Below, in pieces: positions 8,297 to 14,569 of a DNA stretch of 14,720 nt (position 1 is its first letter; every line of letters begins with the position of its first letter). The notes below the pieces were generated by a model, which worked only from the letters and a program-made list of their open reading frames with translations, was not told the origin of the DNA and did not search any database. A program made the position numbers and the translations under genes. Source of the DNA: Chloroflexota bacterium (GTDB lineage Bacteria; Chloroflexota; Anaerolineae; Caldilineales; Caldilineaceae). Location: NCBI GenBank assembly GCA_003577365.1, contig QEUY01000087.1:1-14720 (forward strand). The letters are read 5' to 3'.

Positions 8297-8341
8297 AGTG
8301 GCTCGCCCGGCGATTCATCGCCGGGCGGCTGAATGGCCACT
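8297..8341. repeat. Nested hairpin directly downstream of the TIR gene
   Basis: An inner perfect stem of 11 bp (CGCCCGGCGAT and its complement, 8304-8314 and 8317-8327) closes on a 2-nt loop. Outer arms AGTGGC (8297-8302) and GCCACT (8336-8341) also pair. It begins 24 nt after the TIR stop codon on the - strand and could serve as transcript end or be part of the repeat cluster. The GATTCAT in its centre recurs in the hairpin at 11154-11175. Confidence 0.7.
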
Positions 8342-8364
8342 ACCCCGTCGGCGCCGGCCACGCG

Positions 8365-8991
8365 CTACTTGAGTGCGCCCAGGCGCGCGCTGATCTCGCG
8401 CAGGGCAGCGTCGAATTCCGCCTGGTGGAGGCCGGCGCCGGCGCGCAGTTGCGCCAGCGTCGAGAGGATGTTCTGCAACAGTGCGTTTGCGTTGCCGCCG
8501 CTTACCCGGATCACCGTGGCCCCTTCGCCAATGATCGTGTTGCGGTTGCCGACGATGCTGTATTTGGCCCCGGCCCCTGCGGCAGGCTGCGGCGGGGCGA
8601 CGGGGAGCAACTCGATCAGGTCGCGCGCCAGCGTGGCCAGCCCCAAGGGATAGCGTTCCAGCTCGCTCAGGTTGTGATAGTGGAGCCGCGCCAGCTCGTC
8701 CGGGATGTCGCACGGCGCAATGAGCAGCGGGATCACGCGCTTGCCAAGCAGGGCCGCCGTCTGCCATTCCCATGTACACATGGTGGATGTGACGTAGCCG
8801 GGTGTTAGCAAGGCCAGCAGCGCATCGACCCCTTGCAGCGCGGTGTACAGTTGCTGCCGCCAGGCCTGGCCGCCGCGCATCTGCCCGGCATCCTGCCACA
8901 CGGTGAAGCCCATCTGCGTCAGCTCCTGGCGCAGCGACTCTCCGGCGGTAGCGCCATCGGCGTGAGCGTACGAAAGAAAGATGTTGAGCAT
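8365..8991 (-). CDS. TIR-domain protein, candidate NAD-cleaving effector
   Basis: 208 residues, about 130 of them a TIR_2-like domain. It opens with MLNIFLSYAHAD (betaA), has GFTVWQDAGQMRGGQAW (28-44, the BB-loop region), DALLALLTPGYVTST (56-70) and then C72-T-W-E75, matching the conserved C-x-x-E of TIR domains. Glu75 is the expected catalytic residue in TIR NADases. KRVIPLLIAPCDIP (84-97) is the next core strand. A Pro/Ala linker (132-142) leads to YSIVGNRNTIIGEGATVIRV (144-163), a Gly/Asn beta-like segment, and a C-terminal helix pair (about 170-208) that could bind a partner. There is no membrane segment. It starts 3 nt after the stop of the helical-repeat gene, so the two are co-translated. 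TIR proteins paired with a repeat-rich protein act in bacterial immunity by depleting NAD+ or making signals; that role here is inferred. Confidence 0.88.
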   Translation of the reverse strand: MLNIFLSYAHADGATAGESLRQELTQMGFTVWQDAGQMRGGQAWRQQLYTALQGVDALLALLTPGYVTSTMCTWEWQTAALLGKRVIPLLIAPCDIPDELARLHYHNLSELERYPLGLATLARDLIELLPVAPPQPAAGAGAKYSIVGNRNTIIGEGATVIRVSGGNANALLQNILSTLAQLRAGAGLHQAEFDAALREISARLGALK

Positions 8992-8994
8992 TAG

Positions 8995-10812
8995 CTACAC
9001 TCGCTTTACCCCAAACAATGCAAGCACCGCTGCCCACTCCACGGCGGGATGAAGCCGCGCCAGCCGCATCAACGTCGTGCGCATTTCTGTACGCTGCTGC
9101 TCATTGGCCTGGGCAATTGCCCTCTGCATTGCCGCAACCGCTGGTTCTTCCTCTCCGTTCAGGGCGTGGGCGATGGCGGCATAAAAGTGGCCCTCGGCTA
9201 TCGCCTGGCCGTCGCCGGCGAGCAGCGCGCTGGCCTGTTCGTGCAGCGCAACGGCGTCGCCCAATGCGGCGTAGAGTTCGCACCAGAGGACGGGCAACCG
9301 CACCGCGTCCGGTTCCAGTTGGCCGGCCCGTTCGAGATCGTTGCGCGCCGCCTCGTATTCGCCCGCCTCGATCTGTTCGCCGGCGCGGTTGCGCAGCAGC
9401 ATGGCGTCGGCGTCATTGAAAGCGAGCCCGCGCGTATAGGCGGCGATAGCCTGGGCCGTGGATTCGGGGGCGGCGGCATAGTGGTTGCCCAGCGTGTTGC
9501 ACGCCCAGCCGACGGAGCGGCGCAGATGGCCGACGGAGCGGCGCAGATGGAGCGCCAGTTGATCGTCGCCCAGCGCCGTGGCAACGGGCAGCAGGTGTTC
9601 GTGCAAGGCAATGAACGCTTCGTGCTGCGCCGGGTCGATGGCGGTGTTGTGCTTGAAGTTATACTGGTCGAACAACCAGAGCAGGCGTCCGAGCAACGCC
9701 AGCGCGTCCTGGCGCTGCTCCCCCTGGGTGGCTGCGGCGACCAGTGCGGCCAGGTGCGCCAGTGCGGGCAATTCGAGCAGCACGGGGTGGGCTGCCAGCG
9801 CCTGCTCCAACTCGGGCAGCGACGCGGCCGCCATGAGCGCGTTCATAGCGGCGTTGATGGCGGTGGCCTGGTGGAACTCGGCGTAGGCGGCTTCGATGCC
9901 CACGGCACGGCAGCGGCGCAGCAGCGTAATGTGTAGTTCGATCTGCTCGTGGCCGGGGTTCGCCTCGAGCAGCAGCTTGAGCGCAGCCTCGCCCGCATCG
10001 GTGAGGAGTTCGTCAGCGTGTTTGCGGAGGTATTGTTGGGAAGCGTCCCAGTCGGGCGTCTGGATCCAGGCGACGAATTTGTCGCCCAGCGCCTGGGCAA
10101 CCGCCAGCGCGGCGGCGTTTTGACGAGCCTGTTCCAGTTCGGCATAGCCGTCATCGATGCCCAACTCACGACAGCGGCGCAGCAGCCTGCGGTGAGTCTC
10201 GATCTCGTTGTTGCCTTCGTTGGCAAGCAACAACAGGTGAAGCGTGGCTTCGCCCGCATCGGTGAGTAACTCGTCAGCGTGTTCGTGGAGATATTGTTGG
10301 GAAGCGTCCCAGTCGGGTGTCTGGATCCAGGCGACGAGCTTATCCGCCAGCGTCTGGGTGGCCTGGGCCAGCAGTTCGGATAGCTGGTTGCGCGACCAGC
10401 GCAGCCGATCGAGTCGTTCGTGGATGGCCGTGGCGTTTTCCGATTTGGCGGCGGCGCGTTCTTCGGCGTATTGTTCGAGCGCGTCGAGTTCGTCAGCAGC
10501 GGTGGCGTGAACCAACGCCAGCATCTCGCTGTCGTTGGTCACTGTGGCAAAGGCAAGAAAGAGGCGTTCGTGGGGAGAGAGGCTGGCAAGCTGCGCCTGC
10601 CATTCTTGCGCCGCTTGCAACATGTCCAGTCGGCGCTGGAGCAACTGCTGGCGCTGCGGATCGCGCTCGGCGGCGGCCAGGCGCTCCAGTTCAGCGGCGG
10701 CCTGGTCGGTCAACAACTCGCTTGCATACCGATTCAGAAGGGCCAGGGCGTTGTCGTCGTCGGTGGCTGTGATATACTCTGCGAGCCTGGCAACGTCCGG
10801 GGGATGGTCCAT
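8995..10812 (-). CDS. Helical-repeat / TPR-like protein, putative sensor partner of the TIR effector
   Basis: 605 residues, predicted almost wholly helical. The N-terminal part (1-150) contains one divergent repeat-like helix set (NRYASELLTDQAAAELERL, 27-45). Two near-identical units follow (about 155-228 and 242-315, period 87 residues) with the signature FVAWIQTPDWDASQQYL, then HADELLTDAGEA, then LLRRCRxxGIxxAYAE. The C-terminal third (about 435-590) is TPR-like: ACNTLGNHYAA, AIAAYTRGLAF, AGEYEAARNDLERAGQLEPD. Similar repeats in Chloroflexota and Cyanobacteria occur with CHAT, TIR and STAND-type conflict proteins. No catalytic site is seen. The start at 10812 is chosen because GGAG lies 6 nt before it and a near-consensus promoter lies 47-75 nt upstream, inside the longer frame that begins at 11133. 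A role as ligand-sensing or scaffold subunit for the TIR protein is inferred. Confidence 0.85.
   Translation of the reverse strand: MDHPPDVARLAEYITATDDDNALALLNRYASELLTDQAAAELERLAAAERDPQRQQLLQRRLDMLQAAQEWQAQLASLSPHERLFLAFATVTNDSEMLALVHATAADELDALEQYAEERAAAKSENATAIHERLDRLRWSRNQLSELLAQATQTLADKLVAWIQTPDWDASQQYLHEHADELLTDAGEATLHLLLLANEGNNEIETHRRLLRRCRELGIDDGYAELEQARQNAAALAVAQALGDKFVAWIQTPDWDASQQYLRKHADELLTDAGEAALKLLLEANPGHEQIELHITLLRRCRAVGIEAAYAEFHQATAINAAMNALMAAASLPELEQALAAHPVLLELPALAHLAALVAAATQGEQRQDALALLGRLLWLFDQYNFKHNTAIDPAQHEAFIALHEHLLPVATALGDDQLALHLRRSVGHLRRSVGWACNTLGNHYAAAPESTAQAIAAYTRGLAFNDADAMLLRNRAGEQIEAGEYEAARNDLERAGQLEPDAVRLPVLWCELYAALGDAVALHEQASALLAGDGQAIAEGHFYAAIAHALNGEEEPAVAAMQRAIAQANEQQRTEMRTTLMRLARLHPAVEWAAVLALFGVKRV
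9509..9550. repeat. Perfect 21-bp tandem duplication, in frame
   Basis: Two identical adjacent 21-nt units (9509-9529 and 9530-9550) give HLRRSVG twice in the repeat protein (residues 422-435). The absence of any difference suggests recent slippage or duplication that kept the frame. Confidence 0.95.
9986..10337. repeat. Direct DNA repeat, 91 nt, 261 nt apart (87-codon unit)
   Basis: Copies at 9986-10076 and 10247-10337 differ at 8 of 91 positions, mostly transitions and mostly silent or conservative. They encode the most conserved part of the two protein repeat units (WIQTPDWDASQQYL and HADELLTDAGEA). The offset is exactly 87 codons. Confidence 0.9.
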
Positions 10813-10858
10813 GCGCTGCTCCGTCGGGTTGGTCGTGAGAAGATGGTCCGGTTGCTCC

Positions 10859-10887
10859 AGTATAACACGGGAGGGGCTGGTTGTAAA
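10859..10887 (-). promoter_or_regulatory. Near-consensus sigma-70 promoter for the repeat-protein/TIR operon
   Basis: On the - strand, TTTACA (10887-10882) and TATACT (10864-10859) are separated by exactly 17 nt; each hexamer matches consensus at five of six positions. Transcription would start near 10852, giving a leader of about 40 nt with a GGAG site before the ATG at 10812. Confidence 0.75.
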
Positions 10888-11109
10888 CAGGTTGCTGACA
10901 GTGGACTGCGTCCAGGCTTGGGGGCGAGAATTTGGCGCCACAAGCATTCCGCACCCAAGGGTCCCCGGGGCCAGCACTACTCTGCCTGACCGATGCGTCT
11001 CCGGCCTCGGGCGCCCGCTGGGCGCGGAACGCGGGTTACAGACGAACCAGCATTTGACCCCTTCCGGGAAGATGGCGGAGGTCCTAGAATCCGGGACGTA
11101 CCCCCGACC
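10888..11109. other. Intergenic stretch without a recognisable gene
   Basis: Part of the 402-nt gap between the operon start (10812) and the FAD oxidase stop (11215). Reading frames cross it on both strands but none has a ribosome site or family-like composition. It contains a small hairpin (GCGCCC-GCT-GGGCGC, 11011-11025) and a CCCCGGGG palindrome near 10964. I see nothing else that can be named. Confidence 0.6.
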
Positions 11110-11208
11110 TGTGGACCAGGCGCCCAGTCCCATTCAGGGGGCCGCTGTTCTCAGCTGGGGGATTCATTCTCCAGCGGCCAGACCCGCTGACAACGCTTGC
11201 TTGCACCT
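11110..11208 (+). repeat. Interspersed structured element, right copy (inverted to 8175-8276)
   Basis: On the + strand: TGTGGACCAGGCGCCCAGT (from 11110), CCCATTCA, GGGGGC (to 11142), a 42-nt middle with hairpins, CGCTGACAAC (11185-11194) and TGCTTGCACC (to 11207). It aligns in both outer blocks to the - strand copy at 8276-8175, and the middle has the same length of 42 nt. It ends 7 nt before the FAD oxidase stop codon, so it occupies that gene's 3' flank. Confidence 0.7.
11140..11179. terminator. Alternative hairpins after the FAD oxidase gene
   Basis: Outer arms GGCCGCTG (11140-11147) and CAGCGGCC (11172-11179) pair perfectly over 8 bp. An inner stem, 11154-11162 with 11167-11175 (9 bp with two G-U pairs, loop TTCA), competes with the right outer arm. 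It is placed 36-75 nt after the stop of the FAD oxidase on the - strand, without a T tract, so termination is only possible. Confidence 0.4.
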
Positions 11209-11214
11209 CTTGCC

Positions 11215-12399
11215 CTACCTGCCAAACAGCACACGCAAGTGATCATTCAAGAGCGCCCCACCTGGGTCGACCTGCCGGCGCACGCCCTGAAACTGATCCC
11301 ATGTCGGATACAACTCTGCCAGTTCCCTGGCCGTCAGGCTGTGGATCTTGCCCCAGTGGGGCCGCCCATGATGGTTGCGGAAGATCGCCTCGACATCGGC
11401 GAAAAAGGGCTGGTAGGGCAATTCTGCCGCCTGATGCACCGAGATAGTGACCGTCTCACGGCCGTAGGCCGGACTGAGCCAGAGGTCATCGGCGGCCAGC
11501 GTGCGGTACTCGATGGGCCAAACCACGTCGGGGTAGCGGGTGTGCATCAACTGGCGAACTTCGCATAGACAAGTTGAGCCAGCGTCGGCAGGAAGGGCAA
11601 ATTCGATCTCGTTGAACTTGAGAGCCCGTTCGGAGGGAAAGATGCGGTAGCTGCGGTCAATGCGCTCTTCGCGCACATAGCGCGCCAGGCGGCCCTGAGG
11701 CGGCTCCTGGTCTGTGTATCCCTTGACCAGCGGCAACCTCTCGTCGTGTTCGGGAACCCAAAAGAACTCGAAGTGGCGATTGTTTTCAATCTGTTCTGCC
11801 AGTTGGGCCAGACACTCGTCGAAGGACGTGACCCACGTCCGTTCGTGGAGATAGTAGGCCGGCAACAGGCGCAGCGTTACCTGGCTGATCACGCCGAGGC
11901 TGCCCAGCGAGACCTGAGCGGCCTTGAAGATCGCCGGCTCGTGGGCCGGCGAACAGTCGAGCACGTCGCCCGCTGCGGTCACCAGACGCAACCCTACCAC
12001 TTGGGTCGAGAGGCTGCCCAGTGTGCGCCCCGTGCCGTGCGTGCCCGTGCTGATGGCGCCGGCCAGCGCCTGGCGGTCGATGTCGCCCATATTGACCTGG
12101 GCCAGTCCGTGCTCCCAGAGCAGGTCGCCCAGAGCATAGAGTTTGGCGCCGGCCCAGACCGTCGCCTGGTGGGCCGCCGGGTCGGCCGCGACCAGCCCCT
12201 GCAACCCATCGAGCGAGACGAGCACGCCATCGGTTGCGCAGAGCGGGGTGAACGAATGGCCGCTGCCGGCCACCCGCAGCGTTGCCCCAATGCGGGCCGC
12301 CTGGCGCACCAGGTCGATCAGCTCCGCCTCGCTGGCAGGAGTGGCGATACGTTGCGGCGTACAGGTCACACCGCCTGACCAGTTTGCCCATTGGGGCAC
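11215..12399 (-). CDS. D-arabinono-1,4-lactone oxidase-type FAD-linked oxidoreductase
   Basis: 394 residues from a GTG start (MPQWANWSGGVTCTPQRI), the usual opening of this family. The frame extends further up but there overlaps the TfoX gene and reads as low-complexity Arg/Ser, so it is rejected. The N-terminal FAD-binding PCMH/VAO domain includes GSGHSFTPL (45-53; His48 is the expected flavin-linking position in covalent members), GDIDRQALAGAISTGTHGTG (105-124) and SLGSLGVISQVTLRL (164-178). The C-terminal ALO domain has EFFWVPE (211-217) and GRPHWGK (345-351), which contains the conserved HWGK, and ends DPGGALLNDHL. Family members oxidise aldonolactones or sugar alcohols with oxygen or another acceptor; the substrate here is unknown. 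It follows the TfoX gene by 13 nt, so probably the same transcript. No clear Shine-Dalgarno is seen. Confidence 0.9.
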   Translation of the reverse strand: MPQWANWSGGVTCTPQRIATPASEAELIDLVRQAARIGATLRVAGSGHSFTPLCATDGVLVSLDGLQGLVAADPAAHQATVWAGAKLYALGDLLWEHGLAQVNMGDIDRQALAGAISTGTHGTGRTLGSLSTQVVGLRLVTAAGDVLDCSPAHEPAIFKAAQVSLGSLGVISQVTLRLLPAYYLHERTWVTSFDECLAQLAEQIENNRHFEFFWVPEHDERLPLVKGYTDQEPPQGRLARYVREERIDRSYRIFPSERALKFNEIEFALPADAGSTCLCEVRQLMHTRYPDVVWPIEYRTLAADDLWLSPAYGRETVTISVHQAAELPYQPFFADVEAIFRNHHGRPHWGKIHSLTARELAELYPTWDQFQGVRRQVDPGGALLNDHLRVLFGR

Positions 12400-12412
12400 A
12401 CTAGATCGCCGA

Positions 12413-12778
12413 CTATTTGACACCTTTCTTCCTCCTCTTCGGCCTGGCCGCCTGCGCCCGCAGCGCCGCCGCATAGGCTTTTTCCGCCCACTCGACCATG
12501 TCATCAGGGTTATCGAGCGCCTCGCCAGGGGCCTGGTAGTAGGACATGGGCATGGGTTTGCCCTCCTTGACATAGACAAACGGCTCCAGCCCGTGGTCCG
12601 CAAAGTCGCCCACGCTCTGGTCATCGACCTTGAGGTAGAGCACGTCGTCAGCGACAAGGCCAAACATCAACCCGTCGCGAAAGATGCCATAGCCGCCAAA
12701 CATGCGCCTGGCCGTTACACCCGGCACCGGCTGCAATAGTTCGAGAAGATATTCGACAAACGGATCAAGTTTCGCCAT
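12413..12778 (-). CDS. TfoX N-terminal domain protein
   Basis: 121 residues from MAKLDPFVEYLLELL. The ATG has GGAG 7 nt upstream (12786-12789); a start 14 codons earlier lacks support. It is the single TfoX_N domain: VTARRMFGGYGIFRDGLMFG (21-40), VLYLKVDD (45-52) and the PFVYVKEGKPMPMSYYQAP block (66-84). A Lys/Arg-rich tail (RPKRRKKGVK) ends the protein. The C-terminal TfoX domain found in competence regulators such as Haemophilus TfoX/Sxy is absent. Stand-alone TfoX_N proteins are widespread and mostly uncharacterised, so competence should not be assumed. It is 13 nt upstream of the FAD oxidase gene. Confidence 0.92.
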   Translation of the reverse strand: MAKLDPFVEYLLELLQPVPGVTARRMFGGYGIFRDGLMFGLVADDVLYLKVDDQSVGDFADHGLEPFVYVKEGKPMPMSYYQAPGEALDNPDDMVEWAEKAYAAALRAQAARPKRRKKGVK

Positions 12779-12834
12779 TGGATAGCTCCGGTTCAACTTT
12801 ACGCTTCTGTGGCAGAGCACGGGTCTCTAGTTTT

Positions 12835-12882
12835 CTCAGTGCTCTCTGCGCCTCCTCCGTGTTCTCTGTGTGCCTGCTTTTC
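12835..12882. repeat. CT/GTG-rich imperfect repeat in the spacer
   Basis: A run of imperfect CTCTG(T/C)G-type units (TTCTCAGTGCTCTCTGCG, then CTCCTCCGTGTTCTCTGTGTG). It resembles short degenerate intergenic repeats often seen in environmental bacterial genomes. It lies in the 136-nt space between the dehydrogenase stop and the TfoX start. No terminator stem is apparent. Confidence 0.45.
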
Positions 12883-12914
12883 CAGTTTCCGGTCAAATAA
12901 CAGGCTGACTGGCC

Positions 12915-13991
12915 TCAAAAGACAATCACATTGCGCAGCGCCTCGCCCCGCTCCATCGACTCAATCGCCTCGTTGACCTCTTCCAGCGGATAGCAGCGCG
13001 TGACCAGTTCGTCGAGCTTGAGCCGGCCCTGGCGATAGAGTTCGACCAGCCACGGCACATCGACGTTTAGCCGGGTCGAGCCCATGGGGCTGCCGACGAC
13101 ATGGCGTTCGGCCCAGAAATGATGGACGTTGAGCGCCACCGTCGCGCTGGCTGGCGGCAACCCGACGACCACCACCATCCCGCCAGGGCGGATCATGTCG
13201 AACCCCTGCTCGACCGCGCGACTGCTGCCCACTGTCACAAAGACATAGTCGATGCCGCGACCGCCGTTGCGCGCCCGCACCGTCTCGACCGGCTCGTGTT
13301 CTGTTGCATTGACTGTATCGGTTGCGCCAAAGGTGCGCGCCGCCGCCAGCTTATTTTCCAACAGATCGACCGCAATGATCGACCGGGCGCCGGCGATCCT
13401 CGCGCCCTGGATGGCGTTGAGGCCAACGCCGCCCACGCCGATCACCGCCACGCTGCTGCCCGGCGGCACTTTGGCCGTGTTGACCACCGCACCCACCCCG
13501 GTGATCACCCCACAGGCGAGCAAGGCGGCCGAAGTGAGGGGCAGCTCGGCCGGAACCTGTACACATTGCGTCTCGTGGACAACCGTGTATTCAGCAAAGG
13601 CAGCGGTGCGGTCGCCCCGTTGGAGCTGTTCGCCCCGCAGGTTGCGGAGCCGGGTGTCGGTGTCCAGGGCAAAGTCGGCGTCGCACAGATAGGGTGCGCC
13701 GGTCATGCAGTGGAGACAGCGGCCACAATTGCGCAGCAGCGAAACGACCACGTGGTCACCCGGCTGGAGGGAACGTACGCCTTCGCCCACTTCGGCCACG
13801 ATGCCGGCGGCTTCGTGGCCGGGCACCACCGGCAGGTCGCCTCCCCACTCCCCGCGGATCAGGTGGACATCGCTGTGACAGATGGCGGTCGCCGCCAGCT
13901 TGACCTTGACCTCGCCCCGCTGCGGCGGGTCGATGGTGATCTCTTCGACGACGAGCGGCTTGCCAAATTCGTAGCAGACAGCGGCCTTCAT
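12915..13991 (-). CDS. Zinc-dependent alcohol dehydrogenase (MDR family)
   Basis: 358 residues from MKAAVCYEFGKPLVVEEI; AGAGGA lies 6 nt upstream of this ATG. It has both zinc sites: catalytic Cys38, His59-Glu60 (PGHE) and Cys160, and structural Cys89, Cys92, Cys95 and Cys103. The NAD(P) fold has GVGGVG (185-190) and the acidic Asp209 at the end of the second strand, which favours NAD over NADP. Length, the CGVITGVGAVVNTAKVPPG segment and both zinc sites place it near the class III / FrmA-like zinc dehydrogenases, but the exact substrate is unknown. Cytoplasmic. The ATG overlaps the upstream stop (ATGA), so it is translationally coupled to the membrane protein gene and probably in an operon with the glycosidase-like gene. 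Confidence 0.93.
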   Translation of the reverse strand: MKAAVCYEFGKPLVVEEITIDPPQRGEVKVKLAATAICHSDVHLIRGEWGGDLPVVPGHEAAGIVAEVGEGVRSLQPGDHVVVSLLRNCGRCLHCMTGAPYLCDADFALDTDTRLRNLRGEQLQRGDRTAAFAEYTVVHETQCVQVPAELPLTSAALLACGVITGVGAVVNTAKVPPGSSVAVIGVGGVGLNAIQGARIAGARSIIAVDLLENKLAAARTFGATDTVNATEHEPVETVRARNGGRGIDYVFVTVGSSRAVEQGFDMIRPGGMVVVVGLPPASATVALNVHHFWAERHVVGSPMGSTRLNVDVPWLVELYRQGRLKLDELVTRCYPLEEVNEAIESMERGEALRNVIVF

Positions 13992-14566
13992 TGTTTTTCC
14001 TCTTGGGCCAGCGCCAGCCGGCAATTGTTGACGATAAACATCCCACAAACAGCCGGCAGTACGAACAAAAATGCCGGGCTGACATAGACGACCGCAAAAC
14101 CGGCCAGCACCCCCATGCTCACCAGCCCGAATGTGTTGGCGAGATACCGGCTCGCCAGGATCGCACTGTTGCGCAACGCCGTAGATATGTCCTGGTCGTG
14201 CAACACCAGGAGCGGGACCGCATAGAGCGCCAGCGCCAAGACCAGCAATCCACCTGCCCCGGTGATGATCAACGCCGGCCAGACGAAGGGCGGCCAGAAG
14301 CGCCGGAAGGCGGCGATCATATCCCCCAACGTAGTTTTCCGTCCCTCCAAAATGGCCGCTTCAAAGGCCAGCAACGCCGTCCACCCCGGCCAGACAAGAA
14401 GGATCGTCGCCACCAGCGTGGCGTAGGGCAAGTCTAACACATACAAGACAAAAGCAGGTGCGCAGAGCAGGCTAAAGCAGATCCCCCCGAGCAAGACCTG
14501 AGGCAAATTGTCCCACAGCGCGGCGACCGTCAGCCGCACATAGGTGGCAGCGTTGAGTTCGTCCAT
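13988..14566 (-). CDS. Small polytopic membrane protein, YesL/DUF624-like
   Basis: 192 residues with about five or six hydrophobic segments (roughly 24-40, 45-63, 96-118, 140-160 and 162-180). Layout and context resemble the YesL (DUF624) family: an N-terminal NLPQVLLGGICF segment, a central amphipathic piece (EGRKTTLGDMIAAFRRFW) and a helix-rich C-terminus. YesL-like genes often neighbour sugar transport and glycosidase genes, which fits the upstream gene here. Function is unknown; the family assignment is tentative. It starts 3 nt after the upstream stop and overlaps the dehydrogenase by 4 nt. Confidence 0.8.
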   Translation of the reverse strand: MDELNAATYVRLTVAALWDNLPQVLLGGICFSLLCAPAFVLYVLDLPYATLVATILLVWPGWTALLAFEAAILEGRKTTLGDMIAAFRRFWPPFVWPALIITGAGGLLVLALALYAVPLLVLHDQDISTALRNSAILASRYLANTFGLVSMGVLAGFAVVYVSPAFLFVLPAVCGMFIVNNCRLALAQEEKQ

Positions 14567-14569
14567 ACG

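Noticed and set aside
8177..8341. CRISPR-like array
   Set aside because: The palindromes are different from each other, with no regular repeat-spacer spacing and no cas genes.
9049..9936. 295-codon + strand frame opposite the helical-repeat gene
   Set aside because: Gly/Arg/Gln-rich shadow of helical Ala/Leu/Glu codons; no ribosome site and no domain.
8365..10812. Thoeris system
   Set aside because: No ThsA-type SIR2/SLOG effector is adjacent; the partner is a helical-repeat protein without an enzymatic domain.
10813..11133. N-terminal extension giving a 712-residue repeat protein
   Set aside because: The extension is Pro/Arg/Ser-rich with no repeat character and spans the -35/-10 promoter at 10859-10887; the ATG at 10812 has a ribosome site.
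12400..12663. N-terminal extension giving a 482-residue FAD oxidase
   Set aside because: It lies entirely over the TfoX gene or the 13-nt spacer and reads as low-complexity Arg/Ser; the family starts near W-x-NWSG, matching the GTG at 12399.
12413..12778. Competence regulator (full TfoX/Sxy)
   Set aside because: Only the N-terminal domain is present; such stand-alone proteins are common and not tied to competence.
13101..14087. 328-codon + strand frame opposite the alcohol dehydrogenase
   Set aside because: Antisense to a dehydrogenase with intact zinc and nucleotide-binding motifs; His/Asp/Arg-rich composition is typical of a shadow frame.
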